Shown here piece by piece: positions 14,963 to 23,123 of a DNA stretch of 25,789 nucleotides. A program made the translations under genes and the position numbers. The notes beneath the pieces are model-generated. The model saw only the letters and a list, made by a program, of their open reading frames with translations. It did no database searches and had not been told where the DNA came from. Positions within the stretch are counted from its first letter, which is position 1. Each line of letters opens with the position of its first letter. The stretch lies in assembly GCA_030597485.1 (NCBI GenBank), contig JAUVRU010000003.1:1-25789 (forward strand), given 5' to 3'. The stretch is from Anaerolineae bacterium (GTDB lineage Bacteria; Chloroflexota; Anaerolineae; 4572-78; NAK82).

Positions 14963-15166
14963 TGGATCGCTCCGCCGAAGCAGCAGACGTCAACCCGTCC
15001 TGACACCCGCCCCTGAATTCCCGAGCAATGATGAGAGAATCGGAACGCTGGGCTGCCGCGATCTTGGCCGCACGGTGACGAGACACGCTCACCTTGTCGC
15101 GTGACAACTGAAATCATCAACCGATTTGGGCCTGAATGGCCCCCAGAGATCTACGGCGAGACAACC
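14963..15166 (+). other. Leader of the shikimate operon with alternative hairpins and a mini-ORF
   Basis: About 200 nt of leader. Two mutually exclusive stems can form near its end: GGTGA/TCACC (15074-15078 with 15089-15093) or the 8-bp GTGACGAG/CTTGTCGC (15075-15082 with 15093-15100, two wobbles). A 16-codon reading frame with stop (15028-15078, product MMRESERWAAAILAAR) ends inside the shared stem. It is not rich in aromatic codons (one Trp). The T-box sequence GGGTGG-ACC-GCG is absent. A regulatory role is speculative. Together with 14813-14962, which has only the promoter and a short CAGGG/CCCTG hairpin, this accounts for the 354-bp gap before aroA. Confidence 0.35.
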
Positions 15167-16471
15167 ATGAATCTGCGTGTGCAGCCCTGCGAGTCCCTAC
15201 ACGGGTCGGTGACCACACCGGGCGACAAGTCCATATCCCATCGCGCGTTGCTGCTGGGTGCCATCGCCGAGGGTGTCAGCGTGGTGCGCGGATGGCTGCC
15301 GGCGGCTGACTGCCAGGCCACGCTTGACGCGGTGCGCGCTCTGGGGATGACGATTGATCAGCCTTTGTCCACGGAACTGGTCATATACGGACGCGGCCTG
15401 TACGGTTTGCGTTCTCCAGGATCTGATGCTGCCATAGATTGCCAGGGTTCAGGCACCACTATGCGCCTGCTGGCTGGCGTGCTGGCGGGGCAGACCTTCA
15501 CCGCCACCCTCGACGGGCACGCTGGCCTGCGACACCGCCCCATGGAGCGGGTAGCCAGCCCCCTGCGCCAGATGGGGGCTACCGTTGAGACCCACGACGG
15601 CTGCCCGCCGCTGACTATTTCCGGCGGTGACCTGCAGGGCATTGACTACGCCATGCCGGTGGCCAGCGCCCAGGTCAAGAGCGCCGTTCTATTGGCTGGC
15701 CTGTATGCGCAGGGAGAGACCGTCGTCCGCCAGCCGGGCCCGACCCGCGACCACACCGAGCGCATGCTCAAGGCCCAGGGAGTTCGCCTGAGAGAGAGGG
15801 ACAATATCATCACCTTGACCCCGCCCCCCCAGCCCCTGGCCCCGAATTCCCTGACCGTGCCCGCCGACTTCTCTTCAGCAGCGTTCCCCCTGGTGGCCGC
15901 GCTGCTGGCGCCAGATTCTGATCTCACCCTGGAAGGAATTGGCATCAACCCCACCCGCACCGGCCTGCTCGACGTCTTGCAGCGGATGGGCGCCCAGGTA
16001 GCGTTGGGGAACGAGAGGGAGCAGGGAGGAGAGCCGGTCGCCGACTTGGCGATCCGCCCCAGCCAGATTCACGGCATCGTTGTATGCGGCGACACGGTGG
16101 TGCGCATGATTGACGAGTTCCCCATCCTTGCCGTGGCTGCCAGTCAGGCCCAAGGAGAGACGATAGTACGCGACGCCAGCGAGCTGCGCCTCAAAGAAAG
16201 TGACCGCATTGCCACCATCGCGGCCGAGCTGCGCAAGATGGGCGCTGACATCGAAGAACAGGATGACGGCTTTGCGATACAGGGTCCGGTACGCCTGCGA
16301 GGTGCCCGGGTACAGTGTCACGGCGACCATCGCCTGGCTATGGCACTGGTGGTTGCCGGACTGGTCGCCGACGGAGAGACCATCGTTGAGGGCAGCCAAG
16401 CCATCGCTGACAGCTTCCCGGGCTTTGTGAACCTGATGCGAGGGCTGGGAGCCGCGATAGACGGGACATAG
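15167..16471 (+). CDS. aroA: 3-phosphoshikimate 1-carboxyvinyltransferase (EPSP synthase)
   Basis: 434 residues from the ATG at 15167. The open frame runs back to a GTG at 15101, but the family normally begins as here (MNLRVQPCESLHGSV then PGDKSISHRALLLGA). It transfers enolpyruvyl from PEP to shikimate 3-phosphate. Conserved stretches: DKSISHR (PEP and shikimate-phosphate site), SGTTMRLLAG, QVKSAVLLAGLYA, DFSSAAFPLVAALL, the RDASELRLKESDRI loop and HGDHRLAMAL. The usual GNSGTT loop reads QGSGTT here, a variation at the substrate loop. First gene of the operon; aroE follows after 72 bp. Cytosolic. Confidence 0.96.
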   Translation: MNLRVQPCESLHGSVTTPGDKSISHRALLLGAIAEGVSVVRGWLPAADCQATLDAVRALGMTIDQPLSTELVIYGRGLYGLRSPGSDAAIDCQGSGTTMRLLAGVLAGQTFTATLDGHAGLRHRPMERVASPLRQMGATVETHDGCPPLTISGGDLQGIDYAMPVASAQVKSAVLLAGLYAQGETVVRQPGPTRDHTERMLKAQGVRLRERDNIITLTPPPQPLAPNSLTVPADFSSAAFPLVAALLAPDSDLTLEGIGINPTRTGLLDVLQRMGAQVALGNEREQGGEPVADLAIRPSQIHGIVVCGDTVVRMIDEFPILAVAASQAQGETIVRDASELRLKESDRIATIAAELRKMGADIEEQDDGFAIQGPVRLRGARVQCHGDHRLAMALVVAGLVADGETIVEGSQAIADSFPGFVNLMRGLGAAIDGT

Positions 16472-16519
16472 GATTTGGCATGTGAGATGTGAGATGTGGA
16501 ATACGGGACATAGGATTTG
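16461..16519 (+). repeat. 17-bp direct repeat spanning the aroA stop codon
   Basis: ACGGGACATAGGATTTG occurs at 16461-16477 and 16503-16519, perfectly conserved and 42 bp apart. The first copy includes the aroA stop codon TAG. Between them lies GTGAGATGTGAGATGTGG, a short 7-bp tandem repeat. Confidence 0.85.
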
Positions 16520-16543
16520 CTACGTGACGCGCGGGTTGTGAGT

Positions 16544-17455
16544 ATGGAACGCATCAAAACAAGACAAACCATTACCGGCCACACCAGGCTGGTCGGCGTG
16601 ATCGGCTGGCCGGTGGAGCACAGCCTGAGCCCGGTCATGCACAACGCAGCCTTCGCGGCCCTGGGTCTGGATTGGGCCTACGTGCCGTTGCCTGTCTATC
16701 CTGATCACATCGGAGAGGCGGTGCGCGGCTTGCGGGCTATGGGCTTCATCGGGGCAAACGTCACCGTGCCGCATAAGCAGGCAGTGCTCTCCCATCTGGA
16801 CGACATGGCACACGCTGCCCTGGTGATCGGGGCGGTCAACGCCATTGTCGTGCGGGAGGGAACCCTATACGGTGACAACACCGACGCGGCCGGCTTCCTG
16901 GCCGCCCTGGCCGACGCCGGGTTTGACCCGGCCGGGAAATACTGCGCCGTTCTGGGCGCTGGCGGTGCGGCCCGAGCCATAGTGCACGCTCTGGCTGATG
17001 CTGGCTCGCGGCAGATGATAGTCTTCAACCGCAGCGTGACCCGCGCCCGCAGACTCTGCCGAGACATGGCCAAATTCCACCCCGACGTGCGATTCGAGGC
17101 CAACCCCCTCGACCGGGCGCGGGACGTGGGGAACGACACCAGCCTGTTGGTCAACGCCACGTCGCTGGGCATGTGGCCTGACGTCGACAGATCACCATGG
17201 CCGTCAGATCTGCCCATCCCTGACCACCTCACCGTCTGCGATTTGGTGTATACTCCCCTGGAGACACAGTTCCTGTCACAGGCGCGGGCGGCTGGCGCCG
17301 AAGTGGTGGGGGGATTGGGAATGTTAGTACACCAGGGAGCGGCCGCTTTCACACTCTGGACCGGCCATCCGGCGCCAACAGCCATTATGAAGAAGGCAGC
17401 TCAACAGACCTTGTTGAGAAACCAGGCAACCATTTCTCCATTGGGCAAGAGCTAG
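16544..17455 (+). CDS. aroE: Shikimate dehydrogenase (NADP+)
   Basis: 303 residues from the ATG at 16544; a nine-residue upstream extension (from 16517) overlaps the direct repeat and has no family match. It reduces 3-dehydroshikimate to shikimate. N-terminal substrate domain: SLSPVMHNAAF with shikimate-contacting Ser27 and Ser29, catalytic Lys78 in NVTVPHKQAV, and Asp114 in DNTDAAGF. The C-terminal Rossmann domain starts with GAGGAARA (138-145), followed by FNRSVTRARRL, the usual place for NADP-binding Arg residues. NATSLGMWPD and LVYTPLET are also family hallmarks. Second gene of the operon; 48 bp to the start of aroC. Confidence 0.96.
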   Translation: MERIKTRQTITGHTRLVGVIGWPVEHSLSPVMHNAAFAALGLDWAYVPLPVYPDHIGEAVRGLRAMGFIGANVTVPHKQAVLSHLDDMAHAALVIGAVNAIVVREGTLYGDNTDAAGFLAALADAGFDPAGKYCAVLGAGGAARAIVHALADAGSRQMIVFNRSVTRARRLCRDMAKFHPDVRFEANPLDRARDVGNDTSLLVNATSLGMWPDVDRSPWPSDLPIPDHLTVCDLVYTPLETQFLSQARAAGAEVVGGLGMLVHQGAAAFTLWTGHPAPTAIMKKAAQQTLLRNQATISPLGKS

Positions 17456-17503
17456 CCGAGAATGAAGCGGGCTCTCGGCCCGTCCAGGCCTGAGGAGTTG
17501 ACA

Positions 17504-18736
17504 ATGTTACGATTCTTGACCGCGGGCGAATCACACGGCCCCTCCCTGACTGCCATCCTGGAAGGAATGCCAGCCGGCCTGCCTCTGACCGCCTCTGACC
17601 TGCAATCTGACATGCGGCGTCGCCAGAAGGGCTACGGATCAGGGGGAAGGATGGAAATCGAGAAGGATGCGGTGCGCATCACGGCTGGTGTGATGGGCGG
17701 AAAGACGACCGGCAGCCCCATTGCCTTGCACATAGAGAACCGGGACTGGATCAACTGGCGGGGCAAAGAGATCGCCCCAATGACCATTCCCCGGCCAGGG
17801 CACGCTGATCTGGTCGGCGCCATCAAATACGGTCACCGGGACCTGCGCCTGACACTTGAGCGGGCCAGCGCTCGCGAAACGGCGGCCCGGGTAGCCGTCG
17901 GTGCTGTCTGCCGCCATCTGTTGAGCCAATTTGGCATCGTGATCGGCAGCTACGTCGTGGCTATTGGCGACCTCTCCGCCGACCTGCCATACCCTTCAGG
18001 CAAGGAATCGTCTGTGCGACAAACCTACCTGGATCGCTTCGAGGCGGCCGAGGATAACGAGGTTCGCTGCCCCGATAAGAGGGCTGTTCGGCCTATGCAG
18101 CAAGCCGTCGCGGACACCATGCAGGCGAAGGACACAATCGGCGGCATCTTCGAAGTCGTGGCGCTGGGCGTGCCCCCCGGCCTGGGATCCTACGTACACT
18201 GGGACCGCCGGCTCAGCGCGCGCCTGTTGGGAGCCGTGGGCAGCATCCAGGCGGTCAAAGGTGTGGAGATTGGGCCTGCGTTTGAGAACACACGGCTGCC
18301 GGGCAGCCAGGTGCACGATGAGATCTCTGCCGAGCCGGCCGACCAGGACGCCAAGGCGTCTGCTGCTGCTCTCACTCGCCGCACGAACCGATGCGGTGGT
18401 ATGGAGGGTGGCGTGTCCACCGGACAGCCTATCGTGGTGCGCGGAGCGATGAAACCCATTGCCACAACTCTCGTCCCCCTTCAATCCGTGGACCTGGCCA
18501 CTGGCCGGCCGGCCACCACCCACTACGAACGATCCGACTATTGCGCCGTCCCCAGAGCCGCTGTGGTGGCTGAGGCGATGGTCGCCTTTGTCATGGCCGA
18601 CACATTGACAGAGAAGCTGGGAGGCGACAGCCTGGTCGAGATGCACGCCCGGTTCGAGGCCCTGCGGCCAGGCGAGCTGGATGAGTTGCAGATGGACGGA
18701 GTGCCATGGCAATTCGACTACTACGATCAAGAGTAA
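17504..18736 (+). CDS. aroC: Chorismate synthase
   Basis: 410 residues from the ATG at 17504, chosen over the upstream frame start at 17462 because GAGGAG lies 6 nt before it and the protein then begins with the standard MLRFLTAGESHGPSL. It converts EPSP to chorismate with reduced FMN. Hallmarks: GESHG, RRQKGYGSGGRM, GVMGGKTTGSPIAL, the HADLVGAIKYG segment, RASARETAARVAVG, the GGMEGGVSTGQPIVVR region and RSDYCAVPRAAVVAEAM. It ends 7 bp before the ATG of the fused aroK-aroB gene, so translational coupling is likely. Confidence 0.97.
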   Translation: MLRFLTAGESHGPSLTAILEGMPAGLPLTASDLQSDMRRRQKGYGSGGRMEIEKDAVRITAGVMGGKTTGSPIALHIENRDWINWRGKEIAPMTIPRPGHADLVGAIKYGHRDLRLTLERASARETAARVAVGAVCRHLLSQFGIVIGSYVVAIGDLSADLPYPSGKESSVRQTYLDRFEAAEDNEVRCPDKRAVRPMQQAVADTMQAKDTIGGIFEVVALGVPPGLGSYVHWDRRLSARLLGAVGSIQAVKGVEIGPAFENTRLPGSQVHDEISAEPADQDAKASAAALTRRTNRCGGMEGGVSTGQPIVVRGAMKPIATTLVPLQSVDLATGRPATTHYERSDYCAVPRAAVVAEAMVAFVMADTLTEKLGGDSLVEMHARFEALRPGELDELQMDGVPWQFDYYDQE

Positions 18737-18743
18737 GCATCCA

Positions 18744-20405
18744 ATGAGCGACCGCAATCTGGTCATAACCGGTTTCATGGGCACCGGCAAGTCAGCCGTG
18801 GGTCGCACTGTTGCCGCCCGCCTGCAACGCGAGTTCGTTGACACTGACCAGCTAATTGAGACAAGAACAGGCCGCTCCATCCCCGACGTTTTTTCTCAGG
18901 AGGGCGAAGCCCATTTCCGTGACCTGGAAGCCCAAGTATGCCGCGAACTGAGCATATCGCGGGGAATGGTGATCGCCACCGGCGGCTGGACGTTGGGGTC
19001 GCCCGACAACCGGTCGGCCATGGAGGTGGGAGGGCTGATCGTTTGCTTGCGGGCCGACGCGCCCACCCTGATTCAGCGGGTAGGAAGCACCCAAGGTCGC
19101 CCCATGCTCAAGGATGCGGCCTGGCAGTCCCGCCTCAGAAACCTGCTGGGATCGCGCCAACGTGCCTACCTGAGCATTCCGCTGCAAGTCAACACAGCCT
19201 GCCTGTCAATAGACGAGGTGGCCGACCGGGTTCTGGCCTTGTGGGAGAGCTTTGCTCAGACGGAGACTCCTCACGCCCTGCCGGTCATCACTGACGGCGA
19301 CGGCTATGCCGTGCTGGTTGGGGAAGGGCTACTGGATCGAACAGGCCTGTTGGTCAACGGACTGGGACGGTGGACAACGATCGCGCAGGTCACTGACGAC
19401 GTGGTGGCCCCACTCTACGCTGACCGATTGGCCACCAGCCTGGAGCACGTGAGCGGACAGGACAACACATCCCACCCACCGCTGGCTTATTGCGTGATGC
19501 CCGCCGGTGAAGTGCACAAGACCCTGGACACGTTAGCGCATCTGTACACCCAATTTCTGGCTCTCGGCCTTGATCGCAGTGGGCTGGTGCTTGCCCTTGG
19601 GGGTGGGGTGGTGGGCGACGTGGCCGGTTTTGCCGCCGCCACCTTCATGCGTGGCCTGCCCGTGGTACAGGTTCCCACCACCCTGCTAGCCATGGTAGAC
19701 GCCAGCGTTGGGGGTAAGACGGGTGTGGACCTCCCGGCCGGAAAGAACCTGGTCGGTGCCTTCAAACAGCCAGCACTGGTGGTGATTGACCCCACCACGT
19801 TGTCCACGCTGCCGCAAGTCGACCTGCGTGCCGGCATGGCGGAAGTGGTGAAAGCGGGAGTGATTGGTTCGCCTCAGCTATTTGAAGGGCTGGAGCAAGG
19901 GAATTCGAACGACACGAATGTCCGTAGCCTGGATATGACCTGGATCATCCGCCAGGCGGTGGCAGTCAAGATCGAGGCAGTGGTGTCAGACCCCTACGAA
20001 CGGGGCCGGCGAGCCGTGCTTAACCTGGGGCATACATTCGGTCACGCCTTCGAGGTGCTGTCAGATTACCAGTTGCGCCACGGCGAGGCAGTGGCAATGG
20101 GCATGGTAGTGGCCGCCCGGCTGGCGGTCGCCTTGGGACATTGCCCGCCAGACGTGGCCCGGCGCATTGGATCACTGTTGGGCCAGATGGGCCTGTCTGA
20201 CGCGATACCGGACCATGACCCTGCCACCATATGGGAAGCGATGATGGCAGACAAGAAAAAAAGGGGAAGCCGTTTGCGCTTCGTGCTTCCCCTGGGTATT
20301 GGTCAGGTTGGGCTGTTTGATGATGTGCCCCGCGAGGCTGTAATCGCGGTTCTCACCGAGATCCAGCAGTCAGCGACCGCTGCCGATTGGTCACACAGCA
20401 TCTGA
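18744..20405 (+). CDS. aroKB: Fused shikimate kinase / 3-dehydroquinate synthase
   Basis: 553 residues. Residues 1-170 are shikimate kinase: P-loop GFMGTGKSAVGR (10-21), DTDQLIE (33-39), EAHFRDLE (55-62), RPML, and the lid Arg in SRQRAYL. The shikimate-binding GGG motif reads GGW (80-82). Residues about 185-553 are dehydroquinate synthase: GEVHKTLDTL, the NAD-binding GGGVVGDVAGFAAATFMRG, PTTLLAMVDASVGGKTGVD, and metal ligands in MAEVVK (Glu), NLGHTFGHAFE (His) and the RHGEAVAMGM segment. It thus carries out steps 2 and 5 of the shikimate pathway. The upstream frame extension (18681) overlaps aroC and is not used. Last gene of the operon. It ends only 12 bp from the convergent nrdJ stop, with no hairpin terminator between. 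Confidence 0.95.
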   Translation: MSDRNLVITGFMGTGKSAVGRTVAARLQREFVDTDQLIETRTGRSIPDVFSQEGEAHFRDLEAQVCRELSISRGMVIATGGWTLGSPDNRSAMEVGGLIVCLRADAPTLIQRVGSTQGRPMLKDAAWQSRLRNLLGSRQRAYLSIPLQVNTACLSIDEVADRVLALWESFAQTETPHALPVITDGDGYAVLVGEGLLDRTGLLVNGLGRWTTIAQVTDDVVAPLYADRLATSLEHVSGQDNTSHPPLAYCVMPAGEVHKTLDTLAHLYTQFLALGLDRSGLVLALGGGVVGDVAGFAAATFMRGLPVVQVPTTLLAMVDASVGGKTGVDLPAGKNLVGAFKQPALVVIDPTTLSTLPQVDLRAGMAEVVKAGVIGSPQLFEGLEQGNSNDTNVRSLDMTWIIRQAVAVKIEAVVSDPYERGRRAVLNLGHTFGHAFEVLSDYQLRHGEAVAMGMVVAARLAVALGHCPPDVARRIGSLLGQMGLSDAIPDHDPATIWEAMMADKKKRGSRLRFVLPLGIGQVGLFDDVPREAVIAVLTEIQQSATAADWSHSI

Positions 20406-20417
20406 TCCCATGATGCC

Positions 20418-22961
20418 TCAGCACTCCGCGTAGCCGCAATCGAAGCACTTACGGCAGCCTTCAACGTGCAACAACGCGGCCTGGCCACATTCCGGGCAAA
20501 AGTCACCCTTTATTGGCAGAGACAGCTGCACAGCACCCTCCGATTCCTTCTCCGGCAAACCGGGCAGCTCCTGGGAGCTGCTCATGCCAACATGCTCCGC
20601 CAGCACCTGGGCCATTGCGTCTGGAAGGCTCATGACCCGTTGTTTTCCAAATCCGTGTGGTCGCCCTGAGCCGATGTCACGCAGCTGTGCCACGATATCC
20701 TCTACCCGCTCCTCGGGTGCCAGGTGAGAGGGCATGCGCAGGATGAGACTGATCAGCCGCCCCAATCCCTCAGCATCAGCGGCTACATCCGACCCGGCTT
20801 TGCCCACATTGACGAACACCTCAAAAGGTTCGTGGTCGCCATCACCATTGGCATTGATGGTGATGTAGGCGGTCCCAATTGGTGTAGATTTGCGGTAGGT
20901 ATGGCCCTGCAGGGTGGCAGGGCGCGCACGCCATTTGATCGCTGCCTTTGCCTTCTCTATGTCTGGTACGGTTACCTGTAACACCTGCTCGGCGCGAGAG
21001 CCGTCGCGATAGACGGTGCCTCCCTTGGCGCCCAGATCATACATGAGTTCATAGAGCTGGCGGGTCTGTTCGACGGTGTAATGACCCGGCACGTTGCAGG
21101 TCTTGCTGATGCTGCTGTCCACCCAGCGCTGGATTGCCGCCAGCACGCGTACGTGATCCTCAGGCTCCAAATCCATCGCGGTCACGAAATGGTCGGCGAC
21201 GGGCTCGCCCGGGTGCGCCTGCTGCCACTCTTCAAGTACTGCCACCTTCTCCTGATGGGTGCCCAGCCGACTAGTGCGCTGGTAAGTCCAGAAGTAGAAG
21301 GGTTCGATGCCGGTGGAAGTGTTGACCATGGTGCCGGTGGTACCGGTCGGTGCCTGGGTAAGCAACGTGACATTCCGCATGCCCTTTTCACGCACCGTCT
21401 GACGCACATTCTCCGGCATGCCTTGCACAAAACCACTTCGCAAGAACTTATCAGCATCGAACTTGGGGAAGGTGCCTTGTGCGGCGGCGTAGGCCGTGCT
21501 GGCCAGGTAGGCTTCTATGGCAATGAACTTGTAAAGATCGTCAATGAACTCCAACGACTCGGGGCTGCCATAACGCAGGCCAAGCCGAATAAGCATCTCG
21601 GCCAATCCCATAGTGCCCAGCCCGACGCGCCGTTCACCTTGCTGCTGTTCGCTGTTCTGCTCAAAGAAATAGGGAGTCGCGTCGATCACGTTGTCCAGAA
21701 AGCGGACAGCATAGCGCACAGCCACCCGCAGATCATCCCAAAGCACTGCACCGTCCTGCACGAACCTGCTCAAGTTCAGGGCACCCAGGTTGCAGACACC
21801 CCAGGCTGGCAGACCCTGTTCCCCGCAAGGATTGGTGCAGAGAATGGGAGCGAAATACCAGGAATTGCTCATCTTGTTGTAACGGTCAATGAAGAAGATC
21901 CCTGGCTCTGCGCTGGCCCACGCGCTCTCGACTATGGCTTCCCACATGGCGCGAGCCTTGATCGTCTTGGAGACAGACACCGGCTTGCCGTCGGCACGCC
22001 ACTTCTCCAGGTCACCATCCCAGGTCTCATCATAGGTGGGGTCATTGGTGGCAGGAAAGGCCAAATCCCAGTCGCCGTCAGCCTTCACCGCCTCCATGAA
22101 ATCGTCAGTGATGCCCACGCTGATGTTGGCATTGGTGATGCGCCCCATCGTGCGCTTCGATTCGATGAACTCCAATATGTCGGGATGCCACACGTTCAGG
22201 ACTAGCATCAGCGCCCCGCGTCGGCTGCCCCCTTGCTCAATCAAGCCGGTGGCGAAGCTGTACAACCCTCCCCAGGACACAGCCCCGCTGGAGCGACCAT
22301 TCACCCCCCTGACGTAGGTGTAGTGAGGACGCAGCGTCGAGAGGTTGATGCCCACACCTCCGCCCCGCGACATGATTTCGGTCATTTGGGCAAGGGTGTC
22401 GATGATCCCGCCCCGGGAATCAGCCGGGCTGGGAATCACGTAGCAGTTGTAGTGGGTAAGGCTTTGGTCCGTGCCAGCGGCCGCCAGGATGCGCCCGCCG
22501 GGCACGAACTTCCAGCCGTCGAGCAACCAGCGGAACTTCTCGTGCCACTCATCTCGCCTGGAAGGTGCCTCCACGCTGGCAATGCCGCCAGCTACCCGAT
22601 CCAGCATCTCCTCTGGGAATCTTTCGACCGGCTTGTCTACGTGCTCGAAGCTGCGCTGGACGGCGCCGCCACTTTGCAGTTCCGCGGTGATCTCACCGTC
22701 CTGCACCTCCTGAACAACACCAATCTGTCGTTGTCCGGACGTCAGGTCCACGCACACCACAACCAAATCGCCTGCGGAGATGGATGTTTTGTTCGACTCC
22801 TTGAGCGCGTAGCGATCCAGGAAGATCTTCTCACCCAACGGATGAAGCTCGTTCGGACTGGCGCGACGGTGTTCGTCAAGCGGGCTGGACACACCGATAT
22901 GCCCATCGTTGTCCACCGCTACTGTCCCCTCGCCAGCGAGAGGAACCTGCTCACCAACCAT
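20418..22961 (-). CDS. nrdJ: Adenosylcobalamin-dependent (class II) ribonucleoside-diphosphate reductase
   Basis: 847 residues. The ATG at 22961 is preferred over the GTG at 22964 because AGGAGG lies 5 nt before it. It makes deoxyribonucleotides using B12 instead of an iron protein. Seen: redox Cys173 (THYNCYVIPSP), SRGGGVGINLS, QGGSRRGALM, the active-site loop CTNPCGEQGLPAWGVCNLGALNL with its radical-bearing Cys, GLGTMGLAEM, and APTGTTGTMVNTSTGIEPF. The C-terminus is a Zn-ribbon-like tail with paired cysteines (CPEC, CRKCFDCGYAEC), which should deliver electrons to the active site. Residues about 57-113 look like an inserted small beta domain (SAGDLVVVCVDLTSGQRQIG) within the N-terminal part. 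Regulation by NrdR is supported by two boxes in its promoter region. Confidence 0.96.
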   Translation of the reverse strand: MVGEQVPLAGEGTVAVDNDGHIGVSSPLDEHRRASPNELHPLGEKIFLDRYALKESNKTSISAGDLVVVCVDLTSGQRQIGVVQEVQDGEITAELQSGGAVQRSFEHVDKPVERFPEEMLDRVAGGIASVEAPSRRDEWHEKFRWLLDGWKFVPGGRILAAAGTDQSLTHYNCYVIPSPADSRGGIIDTLAQMTEIMSRGGGVGINLSTLRPHYTYVRGVNGRSSGAVSWGGLYSFATGLIEQGGSRRGALMLVLNVWHPDILEFIESKRTMGRITNANISVGITDDFMEAVKADGDWDLAFPATNDPTYDETWDGDLEKWRADGKPVSVSKTIKARAMWEAIVESAWASAEPGIFFIDRYNKMSNSWYFAPILCTNPCGEQGLPAWGVCNLGALNLSRFVQDGAVLWDDLRVAVRYAVRFLDNVIDATPYFFEQNSEQQQGERRVGLGTMGLAEMLIRLGLRYGSPESLEFIDDLYKFIAIEAYLASTAYAAAQGTFPKFDADKFLRSGFVQGMPENVRQTVREKGMRNVTLLTQAPTGTTGTMVNTSTGIEPFYFWTYQRTSRLGTHQEKVAVLEEWQQAHPGEPVADHFVTAMDLEPEDHVRVLAAIQRWVDSSISKTCNVPGHYTVEQTRQLYELMYDLGAKGGTVYRDGSRAEQVLQVTVPDIEKAKAAIKWRARPATLQGHTYRKSTPIGTAYITINANGDGDHEPFEVFVNVGKAGSDVAADAEGLGRLISLILRMPSHLAPEERVEDIVAQLRDIGSGRPHGFGKQRVMSLPDAMAQVLAEHVGMSSSQELPGLPEKESEGAVQLSLPIKGDFCPECGQAALLHVEGCRKCFDCGYAEC

Positions 22962-23001
22962 CACACCCTCCTACATCCTCTTCTTGACACACGCGACCGC
23001 A

Positions 23002-23048
23002 CCGCTAGATGTGGTATGTACTCTTCAACCTTCTACAAGATATTGCGT
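23002..23048 (-). promoter_or_regulatory. Pair of NrdR-box-like sites upstream of nrdJ
   Basis: Plus-strand 23002-23017 (CCGCTAGATGTGGTAT) and 23033-23048 (CTACAAGATATTGCGT) both fit the core CWANATNTNG of NrdR boxes as I recall the consensus (acaCwAtATaTwGtgt). They are separated by 15 bp, so centres are 31 bp apart, the usual three-turn spacing for paired NrdR boxes. They lie between the predicted promoter and the nrdJ start, and nrdR is the adjacent gene. Confidence 0.75.
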
Positions 23049-23062
23049 AAGGGGTAGTACCT

Positions 23063-23091
23063 AGTATACACCAATCGATGTCGATTGGCAA
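23063..23091 (-). promoter_or_regulatory. Promoter of nrdJ
   Basis: On the minus strand TTGCCA (23091-23086), 17 nt, TATACT (23068-23063). Transcription would start near 23056, just before the NrdR-box-like sites, so bound NrdR could block initiation or early elongation. Confidence 0.75.
23071..23088. promoter_or_regulatory. Perfect 18-bp palindrome in the nrdJ promoter spacer
   Basis: CCAATCGA-TG-TCGATTGG: two perfect 8-bp arms around a 2-bp centre, lying between the -10 and -35 elements and covering part of the -35. It has the size and position of a repressor or MerR-type operator. It does not resemble the NrdR-box sequence. Confidence 0.7.
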
Positions 23092-23123
23092 GTGCTTGGG
23101 GGGGGATTAACCTTAAAATTGGG

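Noticed and set aside
14963..15166. T-box riboswitch ahead of aroA
   Set aside because: The conserved antiterminator bulge sequence and a terminator T-run are absent.
15425..15475. Glyphosate-insensitive EPSP synthase from the QGSGTT loop
   Set aside because: The loop variant alone does not predict tolerance and may be normal for this lineage.
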